Shown here piece by piece: positions 8,789 to 17,999 of a stretch of 64,000 nt of DNA. The stretch is from contig CAJQSS010000004.1 in assembly GCA_905616385.1 (NCBI GenBank), positions 40,185-104,184 on the forward strand, in the 5' to 3' direction. The position numbers and the translations under genes were made by a program. The notes beneath the pieces are model-generated. The model worked only from the letters and a program-made list of their open reading frames with translations, was not told where the DNA came from and did not search any database. This stretch comes from an uncultured Candidatus Nitrosopumilus sp. GTDB taxonomy: Archaea > Thermoproteota > Nitrososphaeria > Nitrososphaerales > Nitrosopumilaceae. Numbering within the stretch: the stretch's first letter is position 1; every line of letters begins with the position of its first letter.

Positions 8789-9766
8789 ATGCCTGATGTA
8801 AAATTTGCCATACCTAAAGGAAGCCTAGAAGATGCTACGTTCAAGCTATTAGAAAAGTCATGGACTAAGGTTAATAGAAAGAGTCGGACATATCGTGTTT
8901 ATCTTGATGATCCTAGTATCTTAGTCAAGATGTTACGTCCACAAGAAATTCCTACTCTTGTATCTGAAGGATTGTATGATGTTGGTATTACTGGTAAAGA
9001 TTGGGTTGGGGAAACTAATTCTGACGTTGAATCAATTCTTGATTTAGAATATGGAAAAATTAGACTTGTAATTGCTTTTCCTGATAAATATAGCTACAAA
9101 AATCTTGATGCAATGATTGCTGATTATGGAAAAAAGAAAAAAACACTTCGTATTTCTTCTGAATATTTAACAACTGCATCTAAATTTATCAAAGGTTTAA
9201 AATCATATCAAAAATATTATGGTAAAAAAGATCCACTAATTGTTACTCCTTGGATGCGATTAGGAAATAACAAAGATGTTCAAATTCATTTATCATTTGG
9301 TGCAACTGAAGCAAAACCCCCAGAGGATGTTGATGCAATTATGGATGTTACTGAAACTGGAACCACTTTGAAACAAAATAAATTAAAAATTGTTGATGAA
9401 GTTCTTACTTCAACTGCACATTTAATTGTAAATAAAAAATCACTAAAGGATCCTAAAAAACGTGAAAAGATTTTTGATATGATTACATTAATCCGAGGTG
9501 CAGTTAATGGAAGAAAATATTTACACATTTATCTTAATGTTGAAGAAAAAAATCTGAAAAAACTTTTAGCACAGATGCCTTCCTTAAAGCGACCTACAAT
9601 TAGTCCTCTTAGTGAAGATGGTTGGTTTGGCGTAAACACTGTGATCAAAAAAGAGGAATTTCATAAACTTATTCCTAAATTAAGAAAAATTGCACAAGGA
9701 CTTGTAGTACATGAACCACGTCAAATATTGGAACTAGAAGAAATTAAACGCGACGAAGAAAATTGA
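8789..9766 (+). CDS. hisG: ATP phosphoribosyltransferase, long form
   Basis: First enzyme of histidine synthesis: joins ATP and PRPP. It begins with the family start KFAIPKGSLEDATFKLLEKS. Further blocks are DVGITGKDWVGE (about residue 67) and the PRPP-binding region DVDAIMDVTETGTTLKQN (about 180-197). At 325 residues it is a long-form enzyme: the C-terminal part (about 220-310, including MPSLKRPTISPLS) is the ACT-like regulatory domain for histidine feedback, so no HisZ partner is needed. It opens a nine-gene operon; its TGA overlaps the hisD ATG by one base. Confidence 0.95.
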   Translation: MPDVKFAIPKGSLEDATFKLLEKSWTKVNRKSRTYRVYLDDPSILVKMLRPQEIPTLVSEGLYDVGITGKDWVGETNSDVESILDLEYGKIRLVIAFPDKYSYKNLDAMIADYGKKKKTLRISSEYLTTASKFIKGLKSYQKYYGKKDPLIVTPWMRLGNNKDVQIHLSFGATEAKPPEDVDAIMDVTETGTTLKQNKLKIVDEVLTSTAHLIVNKKSLKDPKKREKIFDMITLIRGAVNGRKYLHIYLNVEEKNLKKLLAQMPSLKRPTISPLSEDGWFGVNTVIKKEEFHKLIPKLRKIAQGLVVHEPRQILELEEIKRDEEN

Positions 9767-11034
9767 TGAAAATCCATAAAGTAACAAATATTGAACAATT
9801 TGTTGCAAAAATCCTTCCAAAGCAGGCTCAAAATAACAAGTCTATTGTTGAATCTATTTTAAAAAATGTTCAAAAAAATGGTGATTCTGCAGTAAAAAAA
9901 TATGAAAAAAAATTTACTGGTGCTAGTCTTTCTACTTTACGTATTTCTAAAGCAGAAATTAAAAATGCATATTCCAAAGTTTCAAAAAATGAAATTATTG
10001 CATTACGTTTAGCAAAAACTAGAGTTGAAAAAACAGAATCTACTATTAAAAATATTTTTAAGGATAAAAAAATTAATCATGATGGTATACAAATATTAAA
10101 AAAATTCATACCAATTCAAAGTACTGGATGCTATATTCCTGGTGGTTTGGCAAGATATCCAAGTTCTGTAATCATGTCTGTTGTTCCTGCAAAAATTGCT
10201 GGTGTAAAACGAATAGTAGTTGTATCTCCACCAAATTCTAATGGTAAAATTGATCCATTAACAATTGTAGCTGCCGATATTTGTGGTGCTACTGAGATCT
10301 ATAAAACTGGGGGCGTACAAGCAATTGGTGCATTATCTTACGGTACTAAATCCATTTCAAGAGTTGATAAAATTGTTGGACCTGGTGGTGCATTTGTTAC
10401 TTTGGCAAAATCATTAGTTAGTGATAATACTGGAATCGACATGCTTGCTGGACCTACCGAATTAGGAATTATTGCAGATAATTCTGCCAATCCTGAGTTT
10501 CTAGCACTTGATTTAATTTCTCAAGCAGAACATAGTAGTGATACCTTTTGTTATCTAATTACAAATTCAGAAAATATTGCAAAACTTGTTAATGACATAA
10601 TTTCAAAATTATTACCAACAATTCAAAGAAGAGATTTAGTTAAATCAAGTTTATCAAAAAATGGATTTATTGCAGTATGTAAAAATAATTCTGATATGAT
10701 AAATTTAGCAAATTCTCTTGCCCCTGAACACTTACAAATCATGACCAAAAATCCAAAATCAATCTCTTCAAAAATAACTACATCTGGACTAGTTTTACTT
10801 GGTAATTATTCTCCATCATCTGCTAGTGACTATATTTTGGGCTCAAATCATATCCTTCCTACAAATGGATTTGGAAAAATTCGGGGCTCACTATCTGTTA
10901 TGGATTTTATAAAAATAAACACTGAAGTTTTAGCCTCTAAATCTTCTTTATCTAAAATTTCAAAACATCTTGATACATTAACTACATCTGAAGGATTACC
11001 AAATCATTATGAAGCAGTTAGAGGTAGGCTGTAA
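9766..11034 (+). CDS. hisD: Histidinol dehydrogenase
   Basis: Catalyses the last two oxidations, L-histidinol to histidine, with NAD and zinc. Motifs typical of the family are visible: STGCYIPGGLARYPSSVIMS, the KTGGVQAIGALSYGT block, KIVGPGGAFVTLAK, DMLAGPTELGIIAD and SQAEHSSDTFCYL (zinc and catalytic region), then LAPEHLQIMTKNP and the late SASDYILGSNHILPTNG. Length of about 422 residues is standard. The ATG at 9766 (TGATG overlap with hisG) is preferred to the TTG three bases upstream. Confidence 0.95.
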   Translation: MKIHKVTNIEQFVAKILPKQAQNNKSIVESILKNVQKNGDSAVKKYEKKFTGASLSTLRISKAEIKNAYSKVSKNEIIALRLAKTRVEKTESTIKNIFKDKKINHDGIQILKKFIPIQSTGCYIPGGLARYPSSVIMSVVPAKIAGVKRIVVVSPPNSNGKIDPLTIVAADICGATEIYKTGGVQAIGALSYGTKSISRVDKIVGPGGAFVTLAKSLVSDNTGIDMLAGPTELGIIADNSANPEFLALDLISQAEHSSDTFCYLITNSENIAKLVNDIISKLLPTIQRRDLVKSSLSKNGFIAVCKNNSDMINLANSLAPEHLQIMTKNPKSISSKITTSGLVLLGNYSPSSASDYILGSNHILPTNGFGKIRGSLSVMDFIKINTEVLASKSSLSKISKHLDTLTTSEGLPNHYEAVRGRL

Positions 11035-12104
11035 TGAAAAAAAATTGGTTTGATTCAAAAGTTAAAGAATTTTCTTCCATTGGTGGATATCAAAAGCCTC
11101 AATTAAATGAAAATTCTCTTAAATTAGATTCAAATGAAAATTATGTTCTTTCTAAACAATTTCAAAATGATATTGTATCTGCAGCTAGAAAAAATTCTGA
11201 TGTTAGAGAATACCCACTTGGTGGAGTTGAAAGATTAATTCAAATAATTTCTAAATTTGTTAAAATCCCTGTATCCATGATTGGTATTGGAAATGGTTCT
11301 GATCAAATTTTAGATTTGATTTTATCTAATTTTGCATCAAATCAAACTAAAGTTCTTACATCAAATCCTACTTTTAGTTTTTTTGAGGAGAGATGTAAAT
11401 TATATTCAATTCCATTAATTGCAATTCCATTTACAGATGATATGAGATTAGATATTAAACAATTTATTAAAGAATCAAAAAATGCAGATATTTTATATCT
11501 TGATTCACCAAATAATCCTACTGGATTTCAATTTTCAAAAATAGACTTACAAAAACTAATCAAATCTTTTGATGGTTTGATAATTATTGATGAAGCTTAT
11601 GGTGAATTTTCTGATTATTCTCTTTCTAGTCTTGTAAAAACACAAAGTAATCTAATTGTAGTTAGAACTTTATCAAAATCATTTGGAATGGCAGGTCTTC
11701 GTTTAGGTTATTTTGTTGCAAATAAAAAATTTACAGATGCATTTCTTAATGTTTTACAATACCCGTATCCTCTAAGTACCATTACTATTGAATCTGGAAT
11801 TTTAGCCTTAGAAAAAGTCAATTTAATGGAAAATGCAACAAAAATAATTAAAATTGAAAGACAAAGAATTATTGAAACATTAAAAAAATTTGATGCTTTT
11901 GACGTCTTTGATTCCAAGGCTAATTTTGTATTATTTGACGCTCATAGCTCTTACAAACGAGTATATTCGGCACTTACAGAACAAGGAATCTCAATTAGAA
12001 AATTGGGCAAGATAGGAAATCATGAAGGATGTCTTAGGGTAACAATTGGAACAAAAGAAATGAATTCAAAATTTTTACTGGCTATTCGTGATCTATTAGG
12101 ATGA
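11034..12104 (+). CDS. hisC: Histidinol-phosphate aminotransferase
   Basis: PLP-dependent fold-type I aminotransferase that converts imidazole-acetol phosphate to histidinol phosphate. Diagnostic blocks are LDSNENYVLS near the start, GIGNGSDQILDLI, LYLDSPNNPTGFQFS, the aspartate loop IIDEAYGEFSD, and the Schiff-base lysine in VRTLSKSFGMAGLRLGY. The arginine near the C-terminus (GCLRVTIGTKEMN) would bind the substrate carboxylate or phosphate. 356 residues is a normal length. The gene overlaps hisD by one base (TAATG) and the downstream HAD gene by four (ATGA), so translation is probably coupled. Confidence 0.95.
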   Translation: MKKNWFDSKVKEFSSIGGYQKPQLNENSLKLDSNENYVLSKQFQNDIVSAARKNSDVREYPLGGVERLIQIISKFVKIPVSMIGIGNGSDQILDLILSNFASNQTKVLTSNPTFSFFEERCKLYSIPLIAIPFTDDMRLDIKQFIKESKNADILYLDSPNNPTGFQFSKIDLQKLIKSFDGLIIIDEAYGEFSDYSLSSLVKTQSNLIVVRTLSKSFGMAGLRLGYFVANKKFTDAFLNVLQYPYPLSTITIESGILALEKVNLMENATKIIKIERQRIIETLKKFDAFDVFDSKANFVLFDAHSSYKRVYSALTEQGISIRKLGKIGNHEGCLRVTIGTKEMNSKFLLAIRDLLG

Positions 12105-13069
12105 CTTTAAAACAGAAATCAGAAGGAATCTATCTTGATGATTCATTTGATGATGTTATGTTTGATAGCTTAATTTTTGATTGTGATGGTGTATTAATTG
12201 ATATCACAAAATCATATGATCAAACAATTATTACAACTACAAAATATATTTTAGAAACTTTAGCAAAAATTACTGATTCTATTGATATAGATTTTAAAAT
12301 TATTGATGGATTCAAATCCACTGGAGGTTTTAATGATGAAGTTGATTTAACTTATGCTGCAATTCTTTCAATTATTGCAGCAAAAAAATTAAAAAAAGAT
12401 CAAACTGAATTTATCTTTAATGTAATAAAAAATTCTGATTCAACTGGTATAAAGTCAGTAGAAAATTTTCTGAAAAAACAAATCGATATTTCTGAAATTA
12501 TTGGTCAATTATCTTATCCTGGTTCTCATAAAGAAAATATTTTGTATCAAACATTTGATCAATTATTTTATGGGCCTGAACTTTATTCAAAATTATTTCA
12601 AAAATCCTCAAAATTTTCTGACCCTGGTTTAATTGAAAATGATGATGTGATTTTTAATGATAATTTATCTGAGAAATTACAGAAAAAATTTGGTAAACAA
12701 ATTTCTATGGTAACTGGGAGAGGAAAAGAATCTGTTAGATATTCATTAAAACATCTATTAGAAAAATTTGATTTAACAAATTCAGCATTTTTAGAGGATG
12801 AATCTCGAGATCTTGCAAAACCAAATCCTCAAGCACTGATCAATTCTATTAGTGGTATGAATAGTAAATCTTGTTTGTATGTTGGTGACTCTATGGAGGA
12901 TTTTCTTATGGCTAAAAAATCTACAATTTTAGGCTATAAAACTACTTTTTGTGGAATAATTGGAACTAGTAAAAATCCACAGGAAAAATTGAAATTATTT
13001 GAACAAAATGAGGCTATTCTTGTTTTAGACTCCATTGAACTACTACCAAAGGTATTAAATTTAGAATAA
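12101..13069 (+). CDS. HAD-superfamily phosphatase, probable histidinol-phosphatase
   Basis: A 322-residue haloacid-dehalogenase-type hydrolase. Motif I is FDCDGVLID (about residues 25-33, nucleophile Asp). A motif II-like threonine is in SMVTGRGKES, a candidate lysine is in RDLAKPNPQAL, and the acidic motif IV is YVGDSMEDFLMA. The region between motifs I and II is long and helical, larger than a minimal cap. It overlaps hisC by four bases and precedes hisB, exactly where histidinol-phosphatase activity is needed, and no other phosphatase is in the operon. That role is inferred from context; only the HAD family is shown by sequence. Confidence 0.8.
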   Translation: MTLKQKSEGIYLDDSFDDVMFDSLIFDCDGVLIDITKSYDQTIITTTKYILETLAKITDSIDIDFKIIDGFKSTGGFNDEVDLTYAAILSIIAAKKLKKDQTEFIFNVIKNSDSTGIKSVENFLKKQIDISEIIGQLSYPGSHKENILYQTFDQLFYGPELYSKLFQKSSKFSDPGLIENDDVIFNDNLSEKLQKKFGKQISMVTGRGKESVRYSLKHLLEKFDLTNSAFLEDESRDLAKPNPQALINSISGMNSKSCLYVGDSMEDFLMAKKSTILGYKTTFCGIIGTSKNPQEKLKLFEQNEAILVLDSIELLPKVLNLE

Positions 13070-13086
13070 ACCATATCATATAATCC

Positions 13087-13683
13087 GTGAAAAATATGGT
13101 TCAAAGAAAAGCATCAATTAATCGAAGTACTAAGGAAACTACTATTTCTGTATCTGTTAATCTTGATGGAACAGGTAATACTAGTATTAAGACTGGAATT
13201 AATTTTATTGATCACTTGATCACATCTTTTGGTAAACATGGGATGATGGATCTTAAAGTTACTGCAAAATCTAATGATGGAATTGAACACCACTTGATTG
13301 AAGATACTGCAATTACAATTGGTCAAGCAATTGATAAAGCATTAAGCTCTAGACATGGTATAACAAGATTTAGTTATGCTTCAGTACCAATGGATGAATC
13401 TCTAGCTGAAGCATCAATTGATCTAATAAAACGACCATTTTCAAAATTGACTCTATCAATAAAACGAAGTAAAATTGAAAATGTTTCTAAAGAAGATCTA
13501 GAACATTTTTTCCAATCATTACTTCAAAATCTGAATAGCTGTATTCACCTTACTGTAAAGTATGGAGATAATGATCATCACAAAGTTGAATCTGCAATTA
13601 AATCTCTTGCAGTTGCATTTAGATCTGCATCATCATATGATAAAAAACAAAAAGGAATTCCAAGTACTAAAGGTTCAATGTAA
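13087..13683 (+). CDS. hisB: Imidazoleglycerol-phosphate dehydratase
   Basis: Dehydrates imidazoleglycerol phosphate to imidazole-acetol phosphate. The two manganese-binding histidine clusters are clear: INFIDHLI...FGKHGMMDL near residues 38-55 and [12 protein letters not shown] near 68-80. The second half holds [18 protein letters not shown] and [18 protein letters not shown]. At 198 residues it is a single-function enzyme with no fused phosphatase, consistent with the separate HAD gene upstream. Start is either GTG 13087 or ATG 13096 ([10 protein letters not shown]); the ATG gives the more usual N-terminus. Confidence 0.94.
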   Translation: MKNMVQRKASINRSTKETTISVSVNLDGTGNTSIKTGINFIDHLITSFGKHGMMDLKVTAKSNDGIEHHLIEDTAITIGQAIDKALSSRHGITRFSYASVPMDESLAEASIDLIKRPFSKLTLSIKRSKIENVSKEDLEHFFQSLLQNLNSCIHLTVKYGDNDHHKVESAIKSLAVAFRSASSYDKKQKGIPSTKGSM

Positions 13684-14291
13684 TGGTTAGTGTAGCAATT
13701 TTTGACTATGGTGCTGGAAATATTTTCAGCCTCAAAAATTCTCTTGAACAAGCAGGTGCTTCAGTAGATGTGATAACTTCTTTTGACAAACCTAATGTTT
13801 ATTCTGGATTATTGTTACCTGGTGTAGGTAATTTTGATCCTGCAATTAAAAGCATAAATGAAAATTCAAAAACTAAATTTCATGATTTTGTTAAAGAGGA
13901 TACTCCTGTTTTAGGCATATGTCTTGGAATGGAAATGTTTTTTGAAAAAAGTGAAGAGGGAATTGAAAAAGGATTTAATGTAATTGATGGTGAAATAGTG
14001 GTTTTACCATCTACTATGAAAGTTCCTCATATGGGATGGAATAATTTAGAAATTAAAAAACCTGGAATTATTTTAGAAGACGTTGCAGATGATTCCTGGG
14101 TTTATTTTGTTCACTCTTATCGTGCAAAACCAACATTTGATGATGTAATTACAGCTGAATCTGATTATGGTGTTAAAGTTCCTGCAGTAGTTGAAAAAAA
14201 CAATTTTTTTGGAACTCAATTTCATCCTGAAAAATCAGGAGATGTTGGAAAAATTATGATACAAAATTTTCTGAATGTGTGTAAAAAATGA
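13683..14291 (+). CDS. hisH: Imidazole glycerol phosphate synthase, glutaminase subunit
   Basis: Class I glutamine amidotransferase that supplies ammonia to HisF. Its catalytic triad is visible: Cys in LGICLGMEMFF (about residue 80), and His and Glu in GTQFHPEKSG (about residue 180). The oxyanion region is GLLLPGVGNFDPA. The start FDYGAGNIFSLKNSL is typical. 202 residues is normal length. It overlaps hisB by one base (TAATG) and hisA by four (ATGA). HisF lies one gene downstream, so both subunits of the synthase come from the same mRNA. Confidence 0.95.
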   Translation: MVSVAIFDYGAGNIFSLKNSLEQAGASVDVITSFDKPNVYSGLLLPGVGNFDPAIKSINENSKTKFHDFVKEDTPVLGICLGMEMFFEKSEEGIEKGFNVIDGEIVVLPSTMKVPHMGWNNLEIKKPGIILEDVADDSWVYFVHSYRAKPTFDDVITAESDYGVKVPAVVEKNNFFGTQFHPEKSGDVGKIMIQNFLNVCKK

Positions 14292-14995
14292 AAGTAATCC
14301 CTGCAATTGATCTAATGAACGGCCAAGTAGTTAGACTCTACAAAGGTGATCCTAATCAAAAAACCATATACAGTGATGATCCAATTAGTGTTGCAAAAAA
14401 ATGGGAAGATGCTGGGGCGGATATGATTCATCTTGTAGATTTAGATGCTACATTGGGGTTGGGCTCTAATTTTGAATTAATTAAAAAAATTACTTCTTCA
14501 GTATCTATTCCTATAGAAATTGCAGGCGGACTACGTTCTGAATCATTAATACTTGAAGCTCTGGATATTACTGATAGAGTTGTAATTGGAACTTTGGCAT
14601 TCAAAGAACCTGAATTACTACAAAACTTACTTACTAAACTAGGACCTGAAAAAATTGTTATTTCTGTTGATCACAAAGATGGAATTATTGTAACGCATGG
14701 ATGGCAAAGTACTACTGATATTTCATTAATTGATTCAATGAAGGAATTTTTACATGTTGGATTTACAGAATTTCTTTTAACCAATGTTAATCGTGATGGA
14801 ACTTTAGAAGGACCTGATCTAGAATTTCTTAAAGAAGCCTGTGATTTAGATAAAGCAAATGTAATTGCTAGTGGTGGAATTTCTAATATTGATGATATTC
14901 CTAAAGTGAAAGAAAAAAATGCATGGGGTGTTATTTTAGGGAAAGCACTTTATGAAAATAAAATAACTATTGAGGAGGCAAAGAAATTATCATGA
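14288..14995 (+). CDS. hisA: ProFAR isomerase
   Basis: Isomerises phosphoribosylformimino-AICAR phosphate (N'-5'-ProFAR to PRFAR) in histidine synthesis. A (beta/alpha)8 barrel of 235 residues beginning [19 protein letters not shown], with the catalytic aspartates expected in strand 1 (AIDLMNG) and strand 5 ([13 protein letters not shown]). The phosphate-binding loops IEIAGGLRS and [13 protein letters not shown] are present. The lysine-rich N-terminal loop YKGDPNQKT is typical. The gene overlaps hisH and hisF by four bases each. Nothing suggests the dual-function PriA type. Confidence 0.94.
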   Translation: MKVIPAIDLMNGQVVRLYKGDPNQKTIYSDDPISVAKKWEDAGADMIHLVDLDATLGLGSNFELIKKITSSVSIPIEIAGGLRSESLILEALDITDRVVIGTLAFKEPELLQNLLTKLGPEKIVISVDHKDGIIVTHGWQSTTDISLIDSMKEFLHVGFTEFLLTNVNRDGTLEGPDLEFLKEACDLDKANVIASGGISNIDDIPKVKEKNAWGVILGKALYENKITIEEAKKLS

Positions 14996-15795
14996 CCTTA
15001 ACTAAAAGAATTATTCCTTGTTTAGATGTAAAAAATGGTAGAGTTGTTAAAGGATTAAATTTTGAATCCATTAAAGATGCAGGAGATCCAGTAGAGTTAG
15101 CTGCTAAATATAGTAATGAAGGTGCTGATGAACTTGTATTTCTTGATATTACAGCTTCTGATGAACAACGAGAAACAATTAAAGAATTAGTTCGTAAAGT
15201 TGCTTCTGTAATTAATATTCCATTTACTGTTGGTGGTGGTGTGAAATCAATTGATGATGCTAGAAATATTTTACTTAATGGAGCTGATAAAGTCGGGGTT
15301 AATACTGCAGCAATAAAAAATCCGCCACTAATTACTGAATTAATGACATTATTTGGAAGACAATGTGTTGTAGTTGCAATTGATGCTAAAAGAAATTATG
15401 AACTTAAAGAAAATGTAAATATATTTTCAGAAGATGATAAAAAATTCTGGTTTGAAGTTTTTATTTTTGGAGGAAAGCAAAAAACTGGTATTGATGTAAT
15501 TACATGGGCAAAAGAAGCTGAAAAATTAGGTGCTGGCGAAATTTTACTTACTAGTATTGATGCAGATGGTACAAAAAATGGATATGATGTTTTACTCACA
15601 AAATCCATTGTTGATTCTGCATCTATTCCTGTAATTGCATCTGGTGGATGTGGAAAACCTGATGATATGGTGGAAATTTTTGAAAAATCAAATGTTGATG
15701 CTGCACTTGCTGCCTCAATTTTTCACTATGAAACTCATGGTGTGAAAGGCGTCAAATCTTTTCTTAAAGAGAAAAAAATCTCTGTAAGATTATAA
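14992..15795 (+). CDS. hisF: Imidazole glycerol phosphate synthase, cyclase subunit
   Basis: Barrel enzyme that uses ammonia from HisH to form imidazoleglycerol phosphate and AICAR. It starts [19 protein letters not shown], where the aspartate of CLDVKNG is one catalytic acid; the second is in [15 protein letters not shown] (about residue 190). Phosphate loops are [13 protein letters not shown] and [14 protein letters not shown]. 267 residues fits the family (about 250); the slight excess is a short insertion near 140-150 ([11 protein letters not shown]). It follows hisA with a four-base overlap. A 23-base gap separates it from hisI. Confidence 0.95.
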   Translation: MTLTKRIIPCLDVKNGRVVKGLNFESIKDAGDPVELAAKYSNEGADELVFLDITASDEQRETIKELVRKVASVINIPFTVGGGVKSIDDARNILLNGADKVGVNTAAIKNPPLITELMTLFGRQCVVVAIDAKRNYELKENVNIFSEDDKKFWFEVFIFGGKQKTGIDVITWAKEAEKLGAGEILLTSIDADGTKNGYDVLLTKSIVDSASIPVIASGGCGKPDDMVEIFEKSNVDAALAASIFHYETHGVKGVKSFLKEKKISVRL

Positions 15796-15818
15796 TATCT
15801 AAGTTATAGATAGAAATT

Positions 15819-16145
15819 ATGAACAAATCTATTGATGAAATTGATTTTGAAAAAAGTGGTGGTCTTGTACCTGTAATTGTTCAAGATGCAAATACAAAAG
15901 ACGTTCTTACACTTGCTTATACAAACAAGGAATCTTTAGAATTGGCAAAAAAAACTGGCAATTCTTGGTTTTGGAGTCGTTCCAGAAATAAACTTTGGAT
16001 GAAAGGTGAAGAGTCTGGTAATACCCAAAAAATTAAAGAAATACTAGTTGATTGTGATTCTGATGCAATAATTTATCTTGTTGAACCATCAGGACCTGCA
16101 TGTCATACTGGTGAAAAAGTTTGCTTTCATAACGAACTAAAATAA
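15819..16145 (+). CDS. hisI: Phosphoribosyl-AMP cyclohydrolase
   Basis: Opens the adenine ring of phosphoribosyl-AMP. The 108-residue protein has the standard blocks: ANTKDVLTLAYTNKESL, WFWSRSRNKLWMKGEESGN, the metal site LVDCDSDAI (Cys and Asp residues) and a second cysteine cluster GPACHTGEKVCFH. It is a single-domain HisI; the phosphoribosyl-ATP pyrophosphatase HisE that normally works just before it is neither fused nor elsewhere in the window. It is the last gene of the his operon and converges with the unknown gene at 16147. Confidence 0.94.
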   Translation: MNKSIDEIDFEKSGGLVPVIVQDANTKDVLTLAYTNKESLELAKKTGNSWFWSRSRNKLWMKGEESGNTQKIKEILVDCDSDAIIYLVEPSGPACHTGEKVCFHNELK

Positions 16146-16146
16146 T

Positions 16147-16614
16147 TTAGCAAACTGGTTCAAATATTCTATCATCCCATGAACTAACTTGGTTAAGAAT
16201 TTCAAAATTTATGTCTTCATATTGTGTTCCTGAAAATCTGACTATCCAATTACCTGCAATATCATCCATTGAACATATTCCAGTGTACATCTGAAGTCTT
16301 GGTTCAAAATAATAATTAAATTGTTGTTTACTCATTCCATCAAATGACAATTTGATGTATATTTTATGATGTGTATCATTTATTGGTCGTAAAAATTTTA
16401 TTGTTCCTTTATCATCAAATTTTAAACCGTCTGTATCAAGAAAAATTTTTTCACCTACATTGTATTGAGCTTTATCAATTGCAAACGGCCCTGATCCTAT
16501 CCATTTTTCTTCTATTTCATTTTTAGTTGTTTCTTCATTGGAAGTAAATATGATTAGTGCTGCAATAATTATTATTATAATTATTATTGGAATTATTATT
16601 TTAACATTAACCAT
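16147..16614 (-). CDS. Membrane-anchored hypothetical protein
   Basis: An unrecognised 155-residue protein. The first 25 residues are an extreme isoleucine-rich membrane segment (IPIIIIIIIIAALIIF), encoded by a low-complexity ATT repeat. A soluble beta-rich domain follows that should be extracellular (GEKIFLDTDGLKFDDKGTIKF; IYIKLSFDGMSK), with two cysteines near the end (GICSMDD and the C-terminal VC). It resembles other Thaumarchaeota N-anchored small proteins in layout only. It ends one base from the hisI stop and faces the threonine synthase gene across 163 bases. Confidence 0.65.
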   Translation of the reverse strand: MVNVKIIIPIIIIIIIIAALIIFTSNEETTKNEIEEKWIGSGPFAIDKAQYNVGEKIFLDTDGLKFDDKGTIKFLRPINDTHHKIYIKLSFDGMSKQQFNYYFEPRLQMYTGICSMDDIAGNWIVRFSGTQYEDINFEILNQVSSWDDRIFEPVC

Positions 16615-16723
16615 GTAAACTGACCTTTAAAAAATCTCTAAAAACTTTACTATTTTCAAAATTGATTACCTATTCTTCGTCTAATTCATTCTCAAGTTAT
16701 ATTATATTTTTCTAGACTAAAAT

Positions 16724-16772
16724 TAAGTATTACTTAACTTGGTATTAGGATTTTTTATCTACGTTTGAGGGG
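16724..16772 (+). promoter_or_regulatory. Leader of thrC: inverted repeat and Shine-Dalgarno
   Basis: In the 163-base gap ahead of threonine synthase, an AT-rich TATA-like stretch lies at about 16697-16710. It is followed by the inverted repeat TAAGT-ATT-ACTTA at 16724-16736 and by a strong Shine-Dalgarno GAGGGG at 16767-16772, five bases before the TTG at 16778. A real leader with a ribosome site contrasts with the leaderless genes elsewhere in the window. The repeat could be an operator; that is inference. Confidence 0.45.
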
Positions 16773-16777
16773 AATCA

Positions 16778-17998
16778 TTGATCTTGGCTAGAACATCATT
16801 ACAATGTAGGGAGTGTAAAAAAGAGTATGAAACTGCTTTCAAGTATGTTTGTGATGACTGTTTTGGTCCACTAGATGTAAAATATGACTTTCCAACTTTA
16901 ACAAAAGAAACATTTGCTAATCGTGAGCAGACATACTGGCGATATTTTGAATTACTTCCAATAGAAAATAAATCAAATATTGTTAGTATTGGAGCTGGAA
17001 TGACTCCACTTACTAAAGCTGATAATCTTGGAAAAAAATTAGGACTAAACAATCTTTACATAAAAAATGATTCTGTAAATCCCACATTTTCATTTAAAGA
17101 TCGTCCAGCTGGTGTTGCAATATCTAAAGCAAAAGAATTTGGATTAACTGCAGTTGGTTGTGCATCTACTGGTAATTTAGCATCTGCAACTGCAGCACAT
17201 GCAGCTAGAGCTGGATTACCGTGTCATGTATTTGCACCAAGTAATATTGAAATGGCAAAAATTGCTCAAGCATTATCTTACGGTGCAAATTACATTGCAG
17301 TTGATGGAACTTATGATGATGCAAATAGAATTGCAGCACAGATTGGTGATAGTAAAGGAATTGGTATAGTAAATATTAACATGCGTTCACACTATGTAGA
17401 AGGTTCTAAAACATTTTCTTATGAAGTTGCAGAGCAACTTGATTGGCAAGTACCTGATCAATTAATAATTCCTGTAGGAAGTGGTGCAATGCTTAATGCA
17501 ATTTGTAAAGGATTTGAAGAATTACAAACTGTATCATTACTTGATGATGTATCTAACATGCATATGATTGCAGCACAACCACATGGATGTGCACCAATTG
17601 TTGATGCTTTTAAGAAAAATTCTAAAGAAGTTATTCCTGTTGAAAATCCTGACACTGTAGCTAAGAGTTTAGCAATTGGTGATCCTGGAGATGGAAGATA
17701 TGTTTTGAAAAGATTACAACAGTATAATGGATTTGCAGAAGAATGTAATGATCAAGAAATTTTAGATGCAATTCTTCTTTTGGCTAAAACTGAAGGAATA
17801 TTTACTGAACCAGCTGGTGGTGTATCTATTTCTATATTACAAAAAATGGTTGAACAGGGTAAAATTGATAAAAATGATAAAGTTGTATGTTATGTTACAG
17901 GTAATGGTCTCAAAGCAACTGAATCCATTATGCAAGTATTACCACAGCCAACTATTTACAAGCCAAACATTAATGAAATTTCGGCGGTAGTTCAATAA
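16778..17998 (+). CDS. thrC: Threonine synthase
   Basis: PLP-dependent fold-type II enzyme making threonine from O-phosphohomoserine. An N-terminal zinc-like cysteine quartet (CRECKKEYETAFKYVCDDC) precedes the catalytic domain. The Schiff-base lysine is in NPTFSFKDRPAGVA (about residue 106), the cofactor-binding SCTSN-like loop is GCASTGNLASATAAHAA, and the phosphate-binding glycines are PVGSGAMLNAI. 406 residues is usual. TTG 16778 is chosen because GAGGGG lies five bases upstream; TTG 16784 (MARTSLQC) is also possible. The next gene follows after one base and encodes a ubiquitin-like/E1-like fusion, so the two are surely co-transcribed. Related PLP enzymes can use protein thiocarboxylates, but nothing in the sequence proves that here. 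Confidence 0.9.
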   Translation: MILARTSLQCRECKKEYETAFKYVCDDCFGPLDVKYDFPTLTKETFANREQTYWRYFELLPIENKSNIVSIGAGMTPLTKADNLGKKLGLNNLYIKNDSVNPTFSFKDRPAGVAISKAKEFGLTAVGCASTGNLASATAAHAARAGLPCHVFAPSNIEMAKIAQALSYGANYIAVDGTYDDANRIAAQIGDSKGIGIVNINMRSHYVEGSKTFSYEVAEQLDWQVPDQLIIPVGSGAMLNAICKGFEELQTVSLLDDVSNMHMIAAQPHGCAPIVDAFKKNSKEVIPVENPDTVAKSLAIGDPGDGRYVLKRLQQYNGFAEECNDQEILDAILLLAKTEGIFTEPAGGVSISILQKMVEQGKIDKNDKVVCYVTGNGLKATESIMQVLPQPTIYKPNINEISAVVQ

Positions 17999-17999
17999 T

